Assembly (NCBI RefSeq): GCF_013409205.1
Contig: NZ_JACCAE010000001.1
Span: 372,001 to 436,000, forward strand
Source of the DNA: Janibacter cremeus
GTDB taxonomy: Bacteria; Actinomycetota; Actinomycetes; Actinomycetales; Dermatophilaceae
DNA length: 64,000 bases
Direction of reading: 5' to 3'
In this document: positions 8,559 through 16,267 of the stretch, one piece after another
How the letters are laid out: each line of letters opens with the position of its first letter
Position numbering within the stretch: the stretch's first letter is position 1
The notes under the pieces: model-generated
Told to the model about the DNA's origin: nothing
The model's input: the letters and a program-made list of their open reading frames with translations, nothing else
The model's database searches: none
Translations under genes and position numbers: made by a program

Positions 8559-9030
8559 GGATCTGGTCGCTGAGTACCGAGATGCACGTCGGGCCGAAGA
8601 GTTGGCCAAGATGCGGCGTGGCCTCGTCCTGCGAGCCATGGCGAGTTCTGGCATGAGTCAGCGCGAGGTCGCCGAGGCGCTCGGTGTCAGCCAACCGGCG
8701 ATCAACCAGCAGATGCAGGCTGCACCTCGCCTGGACGATGTCCACCCGGAAGTCTTGCTCAACGCTGCCCGGCCGGTACTGACCACACTTGCGGAGCAGT
8801 GCGGCTACCGAGATCTCGCGGTCTTCGGGTCTGTCGCCCGCCACGAGGCCCATCCGGGCTCGGACATCGATCTGCTCGTCCGCTCCCCGGAGGGCGCCTC
8901 ATCCTTTGACTTCATCCGATTCAAGCAGTTGCTCGAGCGCGTCCTCGGGCGCGAGATCGACCTGGTCGACGTCGGCGGGCTGCAGCCGGGGCTCGACGAC
9001 GACATCCGCCGGCAAGCCGTCGCGTTGTGA
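8557..9030 (+). CDS. MNT-type nucleotidyltransferase antitoxin with N-terminal HTH (MntA-like)
   Basis: A 157-residue protein with an N-terminal helix-turn-helix (about residues 30-52, GMSQREVAEALGVSQPAIN) and a C-terminal minimal nucleotidyltransferase domain with the GSx10DxD motif (GSVARHEAHPGSDIDL, about residues 91-106). In HEPN/MNT systems the MNT protein neutralises the HEPN RNase by adding AMP to a tyrosine next to its active site. The gene overlaps the HEPN gene by 1 bp (TGATG), so both are made together. The fused DNA-binding domain is less usual for MntA and suggests that the antitoxin also represses the operon. Confidence 0.9.
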   Translation: MDLVAEYRDARRAEELAKMRRGLVLRAMASSGMSQREVAEALGVSQPAINQQMQAAPRLDDVHPEVLLNAARPVLTTLAEQCGYRDLAVFGSVARHEAHPGSDIDLLVRSPEGASSFDFIRFKQLLERVLGREIDLVDVGGLQPGLDDDIRRQAVAL

Positions 9031-9404
9031 TGGAGGTCCGCGCAGCCAAGGAGTTGCTCCACATCGATGCGTGGTTCCGTCGAGTCGACGAGATCGTCGA
9101 GCGGGGCCAGGACGTCTATCTCGCGGATGACCTCCTCCAGGAGGCTGGCGACTCACTCATGATGAAGATCGGTGAGGCCGCGAAGCGGCTGGCACAACAC
9201 GACGTATTGGCCCCGGCCGGGGTGGACTGGGCGCTCGCCGTCGCCAACCGCAACTTCATCATCCACCAGTACGACGAGATCAACCGTCAGCTCACGTGGC
9301 AGACCCTCGCCCGGGATCTGCCCGAGTGGGCACACCATCTGCAACCGCTCATTGCAGAAGCAGTCACGTCTCTGGAGCGTCCTGAAGAACAGTCCAGCAA
9401 CTGA
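9030..9404 (+). CDS. HEPN domain RNase toxin (HepT-like)
   Basis: A 124-residue all-helical protein of the HEPN/DUF86 type. It carries the Rx4HxY active-site motif as RNFIIHQY (Arg74, His79, Tyr81). In characterised HepT the Arg/His pair cleaves RNA and the Tyr is AMPylated by MntA. All three residues are present, so the toxin is predicted to be active. A GTG directly before the ATG is an alternative start. It is the second gene of the toxin-antitoxin operon. Confidence 0.9.
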   Translation: MEVRAAKELLHIDAWFRRVDEIVERGQDVYLADDLLQEAGDSLMMKIGEAAKRLAQHDVLAPAGVDWALAVANRNFIIHQYDEINRQLTWQTLARDLPEWAHHLQPLIAEAVTSLERPEEQSSN

Positions 9405-9410
9405 ACGAGT

Positions 9411-9514
9411 TGGGGAGAGGGCGGGGACGGCACAAGTAAACCAGTCATCCTGACAGTCGACGACGACTCGGTGGTCCCCGCCGCCATCACCCGGGATGCC
9501 CGTGAGCAGTACGG
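9411..9514 (+). pseudogene. Decayed 5' fragment of the response-regulator fusion gene (direct repeat copy A)
   Basis: These 104 bases align without gaps to 10098-10201, which contains the start of the receiver-reductase gene, at roughly 80% identity. Translated, the copy reads as KPVILTVDDDSVV and later AITRDAREQYG, matching the receiver N-terminus. The ATG has become CAA, and the similarity stops after GAGCAGTACGG. This is a dead partial duplicate lying on the far side of the membrane-protein gene at 9524-9991. Confidence 0.85.
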
Positions 9515-9523
9515 TCCTCCGCG

Positions 9524-9991
9524 TCAACTCCGTGCCATGCGGCGCACGAAGACGTGCACCCACAGCATCAGCGCGAAGAGCCCCGAGAAGGCGATGACAA
9601 GGCCACCGATGAGCAGTCGGCGCGCGACCGCGGACTCGGTGTACGGCATCCCGTCGGTCGACCAGATCTCGATGTCCTCACCGATCTCGTAGGGAGTCCC
9701 GCACCGCTTGATCACCTCGGTGCGCTGCTCGCCCCCTTCACTCCACTCCAGCGTGTAGTGGTGCTCGGGGTAGTAATGCCCGCCACTCCGTCTGCAACGC
9801 CCGTCTTCCACGTCCTCGACCACGGTGGCCCGGGTGTGCGTGCTCTGACCGAGGAAGTGCTGCCGAGCACCTGTACTGCCCAGCCCCGCCCAGATGATGC
9901 CCACGATGAACACGAGGATGACCGGGCACGCGATCCCGGTGATCCATACGAACGAGCGGAGGCCGCGGGCGTGGTCGGAAGGCACGGCCAC
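9524..9991 (-). CDS. Small membrane protein of unknown function
   Basis: A protein of about 155 residues with one hydrophobic helix near the N-terminus (FVWITGIACPVILVFIVGII), a soluble middle part with paired Cys residues (GRCRRSG and KRCGTP), and a second helix near the C-terminus (LLIGGLVIAFSGLFALML). The GTG at 9991 is preferred because AAGGAGGG lies about 10 bases upstream; an ATG at 10039 gives 16 more residues. The layout resembles DUF3592-like proteins with an extracytoplasmic beta domain between two helices. It is bracketed by the direct repeats at 9411-9514 and 10098-10201, and points against both flanking genes. Confidence 0.7.
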   Translation of the reverse strand: MAVPSDHARGLRSFVWITGIACPVILVFIVGIIWAGLGSTGARQHFLGQSTHTRATVVEDVEDGRCRRSGGHYYPEHHYTLEWSEGGEQRTEVIKRCGTPYEIGEDIEIWSTDGMPYTESAVARRLLIGGLVIAFSGLFALMLWVHVFVRRMARS

Positions 9992-10097
9992 ATACCTATC
10001 ACCCTCCTTCGTGCACCCGTCCCGCCGGCCCGTCCGCATCTCCGGAGGCCTACCGCCGGAGCGCGCCCGCCCCTAGACTCAGGGTGCTCACCACGTC

Positions 10098-10201
10098 TGG
10101 GGAGAAGGCGGGTACGGCATGGGCAAACCAGTCATCTTGACGGTCGACGACGACCCGATGGTATCCGCCGCGATCACCCGTGACCTGCGCGAGCAGTACG
10201 G
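10098..10201 (+). repeat. Direct repeat copy B (intact gene start)
   Basis: This is the functional partner of the decayed copy at 9411-9514. It spans the last 21 bases of leader and the first 83 bases of the receiver-reductase fusion gene. The two copies are in the same orientation and 583 bp apart, enclosing only the small membrane-protein gene. Confidence 0.85.
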
Positions 10202-11804
10202 CAGCGACTACCGGGTGATGGGCGCGACCTCCGGCGCGGAGGCACTCCAGCTCCTCGACAGGCTGACCCTGCGCGACCAGGCGGTCGCGCTCATCGTCGC
10301 CGACCAGCGGATGCCGGCGATGACCGGCATCGAGCTGCTCGAGCGAGCACATCCGCAAGCGCCGAGCGCCAAGCAGTTGCTGCTCACCGCCTATGCCGAC
10401 ACCGACGCGGCCATCCGCGCGATCAACAAGGTCGGACTCGACTACTACCTGCTCAAGCCTTGGGACCCGCCGGACGAGCGTCTCTACCCCGTCGTCGACG
10501 ACCTGCTGGGCGACTGGCACCGAGCCAACCCCACCCCTTCCTCCGACCTGCGTGTCGTGGGGCACCGGTGGTCCGAGCGCAGCCACGCCACCAAGACCTT
10601 CCTCACCCGCAACCACGTGCCCTACCGGTGGATCGACATCGAGGCGGGCTCGGAGGGCCCACGCCTGCTGCAGACGGCCGGCGTCACGACCGACCAGCTG
10701 CCACTGGTGCTCGTGCCCGACGGCACGTCCCTGTGCTCCCCCTCGAGCGTGGAGCTCGCCGGCGCCCTCGGGCTGCGCACCCGGGCCGAGCAGACCCTCT
10801 ACGACGTGTGCATCGTCGGCGGCGGACCGGCCGGTCTCGCCTCGGCCGTGTACGCCGCCTCCGAGGGGCTGCGGACCGTGATCGTCGAGCGCGAGGCACC
10901 CGGCGGGCAGGCCGGTCAGAGCGCCGCGATCGAGAACTACCTCGGCTTCCCCCGCGGCCTCAGCGGGTCGGACCTGACCCAGCGGGCGGTCGCCCAGGTC
11001 ATCCGCTTCGGGGCCGAGATGGTCGTCGCCCGGGACGTCATCGGGCTCGAGCAGCGCGGGCCGGTGCGCGCCGTGCTCCTCGACGGTCCGGCGACGGACG
11101 GACCGGACGGTACGCGCCAGGGTGAGGTCGAGGCCCGCTCGGTCATCGTCACCACCGGGGTCTCCTACCGCCGGCTCGGCGCGAGCACCCTGGACGAGTT
11201 CACCGGGCGCGGCGTCTTCTACGGAGCCACTGCCAGCGAGGCGAGCCAGGTCGCCGGCGAGGCGATCTACGTCGTCGGCGCGGCCAACTCGGCCGGCCAG
11301 GCCGTGCTGAACCTCTCCCGGCACGCCTCGCACGTCACCCTCCTCGTGCGCGGGAGCGACGTCGCGGACGGGATGTCGAGCTACCTCGTCGACCGCATCC
11401 TCGCCGCGGACAACATCACCGTCCGCCACCGCACCGAGGCGATCGCCGGCAGTGGTGATGGCCACCTGCAGTCCCTCACGCTGCGCGACCGCGACTCCGG
11501 CGCCACCCAGGAGGTCGCCACGAGCTGGCTCTTCGTCTTCATCGGCGCCGTCCCCCGCACCGACTGGCTGGGCGGGGCCATCGCCCGTGACGAGAAGGGC
11601 TTCGTGCTCACCGGCCCGGAGATGCTCCGGGCCACCAACGGGGCGTGGGCACTGCCGCGCGGACCCTTCGCCCTCGAGACGAGCCTGCCGGGCGTCTTCG
11701 CCGCCGGCGACGTGCGGCTGGACTCGATGAAACGGGTGGCCTCCGCCGTCGGCGAGGGCGCCATGGCGGTGCACTTCGTCCACCGCTACCTCGCCACCAC
11801 CTGA
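10119..11804 (+). CDS. Response regulator receiver / glutaredoxin-like / thioredoxin reductase-like fusion
   Basis: A 561-residue protein with three parts. Residues 1-130 form a receiver domain with the full phosphorylation set (Asp10-12, Asp62, Thr90, Lys113). Residues about 143-220 look like a glutaredoxin-like fold, but the expected CxxC is replaced by SERS. Residues about 228-561 form a thioredoxin reductase-like flavoprotein with FAD motif GGGPAG (234-239) and a second Rossmann motif VVGAANSAGQ; the redox CATC is replaced by YGATAS. It should bind FAD and perhaps NAD(P)H, but cannot do ordinary disulphide exchange. The histidine kinase gene follows after 10 bp. A TAGACT -10-like element lies near 10073. 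Confidence 0.9.
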   Translation: MGKPVILTVDDDPMVSAAITRDLREQYGSDYRVMGATSGAEALQLLDRLTLRDQAVALIVADQRMPAMTGIELLERAHPQAPSAKQLLLTAYADTDAAIRAINKVGLDYYLLKPWDPPDERLYPVVDDLLGDWHRANPTPSSDLRVVGHRWSERSHATKTFLTRNHVPYRWIDIEAGSEGPRLLQTAGVTTDQLPLVLVPDGTSLCSPSSVELAGALGLRTRAEQTLYDVCIVGGGPAGLASAVYAASEGLRTVIVEREAPGGQAGQSAAIENYLGFPRGLSGSDLTQRAVAQVIRFGAEMVVARDVIGLEQRGPVRAVLLDGPATDGPDGTRQGEVEARSVIVTTGVSYRRLGASTLDEFTGRGVFYGATASEASQVAGEAIYVVGAANSAGQAVLNLSRHASHVTLLVRGSDVADGMSSYLVDRILAADNITVRHRTEAIAGSGDGHLQSLTLRDRDSGATQEVATSWLFVFIGAVPRTDWLGGAIARDEKGFVLTGPEMLRATNGAWALPRGPFALETSLPGVFAAGDVRLDSMKRVASAVGEGAMAVHFVHRYLATT

Positions 11805-11814
11805 GGAGCACTTC

Positions 11815-13206
11815 GTGGACGTCGCCGACCTGCAACCGATCGAGCTCTTCGCCGGACTGACCGACGACCAACTCCAGGCGCTGATCGACGCGGGCGAGGA
11901 GGTCCCCTTCGCCCCCGGTGACCACATCTGGGACGAAGGGGGCCACGCCGACCACTGGTGGGTGCTCATCGACGGGGTGGTCGAGCTGGTCCGGCGCAGC
12001 GAGCGCGAGGACATGGTGGTCGGGCTCATGGATGCACCCGGCCGGTGGGCCGGCGGGTTCCGGGCCTGGGTGCAGACCGGGCGCTACCTCGCCGGCGCCC
12101 GCGGGCTCGTCGCCGGCCGGATGCTCAAGGTGCCGTCGGTCGCGCTGCGCGACCTGACCGCGCAGTGGTTCCCCTTCGGCAGCCACCTGATCAAGGGGGT
12201 CTACGGCATGGCCCTGTACGTGGAGTCGACCGCCCGCCAGCGCGACTCCCTCGCGGCCCTGGGCAAGCTCGCGGCCGGTCTGGCGCACGAGATCAACAAC
12301 CCCTCGGCTGCGGCCACGCGGGCCACGGCCGCGCTGGGGACGGCCGACGACACCCTCTTCACCGCCCTGAGCCAACTGGCCGCGCAGGGGATCACCGCGG
12401 AACAGTTCACCACGCTGGACGACCTGCGCCGCGACCTGGCCTCCCGCCCGACACCGGCGTACGTCGACCTCGTCGACATCGAGGACGCGCTCGCCGGATG
12501 GCTCGAGACCCACGGCATCGACCGCAGCTGGGTGGCCGCCCCCGTGCTGGCCTCGGCCAACGCCGATCAGCAGTGGTGCGAGCGGCTCGCCGGGGTGGTC
12601 GACGCGCGATCGCTGCAGGCGGGTCTGGACTGGATCGTGGCGAGCCTGCAGGCCGCCGTGCTGCGGTCGGAGATCACCGAGTCGACCCGGCGGATCTCCG
12701 AGCTGGTCGCCGCGGTGCGCTCCTACTCCCAGCTGGACCGCGCGGCACTGCAGCCGCTGGACGTCGCCGAGGGCCTCGAGAGCACGCTGCTGGTGCTGGG
12801 CCACCAGCTGCGCGACTCCACGGTCGAGGTGGTCAAGGACTACGCCGACGTGCCGACCATCGAGGGCTACGCCGGTGAGCTCAACCAGGTGTGGACCAAC
12901 CTCATCGGCAATGCCCTGGACGCCATGGGCGGGAGCGGGACGCTGCGTGTCACCACCCGCCCGGGCCCCGACAACGCCGTCGTCGTCGAGATCGGCGACA
13001 CCGGACCCGGGATGCCGCCGGAGGTCGCCGAGCGGGCCTTCGAGGCGTTCTTCACGACCAAGCCGGTCGGCCAGGGCACCGGCCTCGGGCTGGACATCGC
13101 CCAGCGGATCGTCGTCGAGCGGCACGGCGGCACCATCGACATCGAGTCGCGGCCGGGTGACACGGTCTTCCGGGTGTGTCTGCCGGCCGCGCCGACGGAC
13201 GCGTGA
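11815..13206 (+). CDS. Sensor histidine kinase with N-terminal cyclic-nucleotide-binding-like domain
   Basis: A 463-residue cytoplasmic histidine kinase with no membrane helix. Residues about 10-125 look like a cNMP-binding beta-roll, although the phosphate-binding cassette of true cAMP binders is not obvious. The H-box is AHEINNP (about residues 158-164), followed by a long helical insert, the N-box NLIGNALDA, and ATP motifs DTGPGMP and GTGLGLDIA. The GTG start has AGGAG 8 bases upstream. It lies 10 bp after the receiver-reductase fusion and is its natural partner. Together they suggest a soluble redox- or ligand-responsive two-component system whose output is an enzyme-like domain, not DNA binding. 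Confidence 0.9.
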   Translation: MDVADLQPIELFAGLTDDQLQALIDAGEEVPFAPGDHIWDEGGHADHWWVLIDGVVELVRRSEREDMVVGLMDAPGRWAGGFRAWVQTGRYLAGARGLVAGRMLKVPSVALRDLTAQWFPFGSHLIKGVYGMALYVESTARQRDSLAALGKLAAGLAHEINNPSAAATRATAALGTADDTLFTALSQLAAQGITAEQFTTLDDLRRDLASRPTPAYVDLVDIEDALAGWLETHGIDRSWVAAPVLASANADQQWCERLAGVVDARSLQAGLDWIVASLQAAVLRSEITESTRRISELVAAVRSYSQLDRAALQPLDVAEGLESTLLVLGHQLRDSTVEVVKDYADVPTIEGYAGELNQVWTNLIGNALDAMGGSGTLRVTTRPGPDNAVVVEIGDTGPGMPPEVAERAFEAFFTTKPVGQGTGLGLDIAQRIVVERHGGTIDIESRPGDTVFRVCLPAAPTDA

Positions 13207-13220
13207 GACACCGGAACTCC

Positions 13221-14183
13221 TCAGGCGCTCCTCTCGAAGGCCCGGCGCACCTCGACAGGAATCCGCCCCCGGTCGGAGACCGTCCAGCCGTTCTCCCGCG
13301 CCCACGCCCGGATCTCCCGTGACGTGACAGCGGCCGCAGGTGCCGGGTTTCCCGCCGCCATCGTCGAGATCTCCTGGTCGGTGGCCCCGCCCATCCGCAG
13401 CTCCTCCCGCGCGGCCGCGAGGAAGCGGTAGGTCCATTCCTGGGCCAGCTGACGGTTCTCGGTGAAGATGATCGGCACGGACGGGAATCGCGCCTGGCTC
13501 TCCGCGATCGCCTCTGCGACGACGGCCGGGCGCACGTGCTCGAGCGCGAAGACCTGTGAGTACCGGTCCTCCACAACGACCGCCGCGCGCGGCAGGTCAT
13601 TCAGCTCGGCCAGGAGGTAGGTGAGCTTGCCGCTGGTCAGGCTGGACGTGAGGTCGGACAAGGACTTGCGCTCCACGGCAGCGACGATCTGATCACCGTC
13701 GGTGACGGCATAGTCGCCGCAGGGCAACCCCCTTCGCTGCGTCACGGCCTGCTGGTGGGTGAAGCGCCACGGGTACCGCTCGTGGCTGTCGACGAGGATC
13801 TGCAGGTCCGCCACGCCCTGCGCCCGCGCCGTCGGCAGGTCGACATTGGGCCGGGCCTGCTTGCTCGTGCGCGCCGTCTGCCAGAAGATCGCCTGGCGAC
13901 CACCTCGGATGCGGGTGATGACGAACTGCGAGCGGCTCTCCCGCCGACGGTCCAGGACGAGGTCGATCGCCGCACCGCGAGACGTGCACGAGCGGGCCGG
14001 GACGCGCTCGATGATGTCCGCGTCCTGCGGCCACTCGTCCGTGCGGTGGCAGTAGAGCTTGGACGTGCGCGGCCACACGTCCTTGGTCTTGAGCACGACC
14101 CCCTCCCCGAGTGGGATGCGCACCAGGTACGGCAACCTGCTGTCCGGCTCGGGGTTGCGGGCGATGAGGAAGTCGTCCACCAC
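13221..14183 (-). CDS. ERCC4-type nuclease domain protein with C-terminal Lsr2-like DNA-binding domain
   Basis: A 320-residue protein. The middle part contains an ERCC4/XPF-type nuclease core: ILVDSHERYPWRF, GDYAV and the catalytic-type VERKSLSDL. The last about 40 residues (SREIRAWARENGWTVSDRGR and onward to IPVEVRRAFE) match the Lsr2 C-terminal AT-hook-like domain, which binds AT-rich, often foreign, DNA. The N-terminal 130 residues are unassigned. The GTG at 14183 is chosen because longer readings would run into the neighbouring ACAD gene. This pairing could direct a structure-specific nuclease to xenogeneic DNA. Confidence 0.82.
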   Translation of the reverse strand: MVDDFLIARNPEPDSRLPYLVRIPLGEGVVLKTKDVWPRTSKLYCHRTDEWPQDADIIERVPARSCTSRGAAIDLVLDRRRESRSQFVITRIRGGRQAIFWQTARTSKQARPNVDLPTARAQGVADLQILVDSHERYPWRFTHQQAVTQRRGLPCGDYAVTDGDQIVAAVERKSLSDLTSSLTSGKLTYLLAELNDLPRAAVVVEDRYSQVFALEHVRPAVVAEAIAESQARFPSVPIIFTENRQLAQEWTYRFLAAAREELRMGGATDQEISTMAAGNPAPAAAVTSREIRAWARENGWTVSDRGRIPVEVRRAFERSA

Positions 14184-14212
14184 GCCCCCAGTGTGCCGGA
14201 GGCGTCCCGGGA

Positions 14213-15418
14213 TCACCCCACGAAGGGCGGCGTCCGCTTCAGCTCCCCACGCGCGATGGTCCGCCGGTGCACGGCGTCGGGGCCGTCGACGATCCGCAGC
14301 GCCCGCGCCCATGCGTAGAAGTACGCCAGCGGGAAGTCATCGGAGACGCCACCAGCACCGAAGATCTCGATCGCGCGGTCGATGACCGCGCAGGCCACCT
14401 GGGGAGCGATCACCTTGATCGCGGAGATCTCGAAGCGCGCGTCCTTGGCGCCGACCGTGTCGATCATCCACGCGCAGTGCAGTACCTGCAGCCGCGCCTG
14501 GTCGATCTCGATCCGGGAGTTGGCGATGTGCTCCTGCACGACGCCCTGGTCGGCCAGCCGCGAGCCGAAGGCCACTCGGCTCTTCGCCCGGTCGACCATG
14601 AGCGCCAGTGCCCGCTCGGCCATCCCGATGGCGCGCATCGCGTGGTGGATGCGTCCCGGGCCCAGGCGCGCCTGCGCGATCATGAACCCGTCACCCTCCT
14701 GGCCGAGGAGGTTGTCCACCGGCACCCGCACGTCGTGGAAGACGATCTCGGAGTGGCCGTGCTGGTCCTGGTAGCCGAAGAGCGGCAGGTGCCGCTCGAT
14801 GGTCAGGCCCGGGGTGTCCCGCGCCACCAGGACCATCGACTGCTGGCGGTGGGTCGCCGCGTCGGGATCGGTCTTGCCCATGACGATGAAGATCTCGCAC
14901 CGGGTGTCGGCGACGCCGGTGATCCACCATTTGCGGCCGTTGATGACGTACTCATCGCCCTCGCGGCGGATGACGGTCTGGATGTTCGTGGCGTCCGAGG
15001 ACGCGGCGTCCGGCTCGGTCATCGCGTAGGCCGAGCGGATCGTGCCCTCCTTCAGCGGCTCGAGCCAGCGCTGCTTCTGCTCCGGCGTGCCGAAGTGGTG
15101 CAGCGTCTCCATGTTGCCGGTGTCCGGGGCCTGGCAGTTGATCGCCTCCGGCCCGATGACCGGCGACCAGCCGGAGATCTCAGCGATCGGCGCGTACTCC
15201 AGGTTGCTCACGCCCGACCACTCCGGGAGGAAGAGGTTCCACAGGTCGCGCCGGCGCGCCTGCTCCTTCAGCTCGGCCATCACGGGCGGGTGCTCGTGCG
15301 GGCCGTGCTCGCGCAGGTACTGCGCCCATGTCGCCTCGGCCGGGAGGACGTGCTCGCGCATCAGCTCCCACATCGACTCCTGCAGCTCGAGGGTGCGGGG
15401 GCTGGGGGTGAAGTCCAT
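14213..15418 (-). CDS. Acyl-CoA dehydrogenase (ACAD10/11-like)
   Basis: A 401-residue flavoprotein of the acyl-CoA dehydrogenase family: N-terminal helical domain, the FAD-contact segment AYAMTEPDAASSDATN, and the C-terminal helices with GPGRIHHAMRAIGMAERAL, which is typical of the ACAD10/11 branch. The family normally makes an enoyl-CoA by alpha-beta dehydrogenation; the ACAD11/LvaC branch works on 4-phospho-acyl-CoA intermediates. It is followed on the same strand by an SDR and an APH-type phosphotransferase (upstream in transcription), as in 4-hydroxyacid pathways. The order of transcription is phosphotransferase, SDR, ACAD. Confidence 0.9.
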   Translation of the reverse strand: MDFTPSPRTLELQESMWELMREHVLPAEATWAQYLREHGPHEHPPVMAELKEQARRRDLWNLFLPEWSGVSNLEYAPIAEISGWSPVIGPEAINCQAPDTGNMETLHHFGTPEQKQRWLEPLKEGTIRSAYAMTEPDAASSDATNIQTVIRREGDEYVINGRKWWITGVADTRCEIFIVMGKTDPDAATHRQQSMVLVARDTPGLTIERHLPLFGYQDQHGHSEIVFHDVRVPVDNLLGQEGDGFMIAQARLGPGRIHHAMRAIGMAERALALMVDRAKSRVAFGSRLADQGVVQEHIANSRIEIDQARLQVLHCAWMIDTVGAKDARFEISAIKVIAPQVACAVIDRAIEIFGAGGVSDDFPLAYFYAWARALRIVDGPDAVHRRTIARGELKRTPPFVG

Positions 15419-15454
15419 CTGTGTGCTCCTGGGAAGTGGGTGGTCGGTGGTCGG

Positions 15455-16267
15455 TCAGTGCAGGGTCGTCCCACCGTCGACGGCGAGCGTCGTGCCGGTG
15501 ATGAAGGAGGACGCATCCGAGGCGAGGAAGAGCACCGCGGAGTCGAGCTCGCCCTGCCGGCCGAGCCGGTCGAAGAGCGTGCGGGAGGTGATCGTGGCGA
15601 GCAGCTGCTCGGGGATCTCGTCGGTCATCTCCGAGGCGAAGTAGCCCGGCGCCACGGCGTTGACGCGGATGCCGCGCCGACTCCCCCACTGCGCGGCCAG
15701 ATCCCGCGTCAGGCCCAGGACGGCCGCCTTGGTCGAGGAGTAGGCTGCCTGCGGTGCGACGCCGGCGGTCAGGCCGAGGATGCTGGCGATGTTGACGATG
15801 CTCGAGCCCGGCTGCATCACGGCGGCGCACTCCTTGGCCATCCAGTACGCGCCGTTGAGGTTGATGTCGACGACCTTGCGGAAGTCCTCCGGCGACTCCT
15901 TCAGCGCCGGCACCGCGGTACCCAGGCCCGCATTGTTGACCAGCACGTCGACCCGCCCGTGCTCGTCCATCGCGGCCCGCACCAGGTCGGCGCACTGCTG
16001 CGGGTCGACCACGTCGCAGGAGAGCGTCGACACGATGCCCCCGTGGCCACGGATCTCCTCGGCGACCGCCTCCAAGCGTTCCCGTCGCCGAGCCGCGAGG
16101 ACGACCGTCGCGCCCGCCGAGGCCAACGCCTTGGCGAAGCCCGCACCCAGCCCCGAGGAGGCTCCGGTGATGATCGCGACTCGGCCGTCGAGGCGGAAGC
16201 GGTCGAGGACCGGGGCTTCGCTCCCTTCGCCGGTCCGGGGGTCGATCGGGGTGCGGTGATCAGACAT
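15455..16267 (-). CDS. Short-chain dehydrogenase/reductase
   Basis: A 270-residue classical SDR with the NAD(P)-binding TGASSGLGAGFAK motif (about residues 35-47), NNAG, and the catalytic YSSTK (about residue 180). The C-terminal DGGTTLH is typical. Its start overlaps the phosphotransferase gene by 8 bp and the ACAD gene follows after 36 bp, so the three form one operon. In the levulinate (Lva) pathway an SDR reduces a 4-oxoacyl-CoA to the 4-hydroxyacyl-CoA, which is a possible role here; oxidation of a 3-hydroxyacyl-CoA is the alternative. Confidence 0.9.
   Translation of the reverse strand: MSDHRTPIDPRTGEGSEAPVLDRFRLDGRVAIITGASSGLGAGFAKALASAGATVVLAARRRERLEAVAEEIRGHGGIVSTLSCDVVDPQQCADLVRAAMDEHGRVDVLVNNAGLGTAVPALKESPEDFRKVVDINLNGAYWMAKECAAVMQPGSSIVNIASILGLTAGVAPQAAYSSTKAAVLGLTRDLAAQWGSRRGIRVNAVAPGYFASEMTDEIPEQLLATITSRTLFDRLGRQGELDSAVLFLASDASSFITGTTLAVDGGTTLH

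Noticed and set aside
11608..13437. A 609-residue open frame antisense to the histidine kinase
   Set aside because: No domain is visible, and it covers parts of two clear sense genes.
14184..14312. A 43-residue N-terminal extension of the ERCC4-Lsr2 protein
   Set aside because: It is Arg/Ala-rich and would overlap the end of the ACAD gene by about 100 bp; GTG 14183 gives a natural start.
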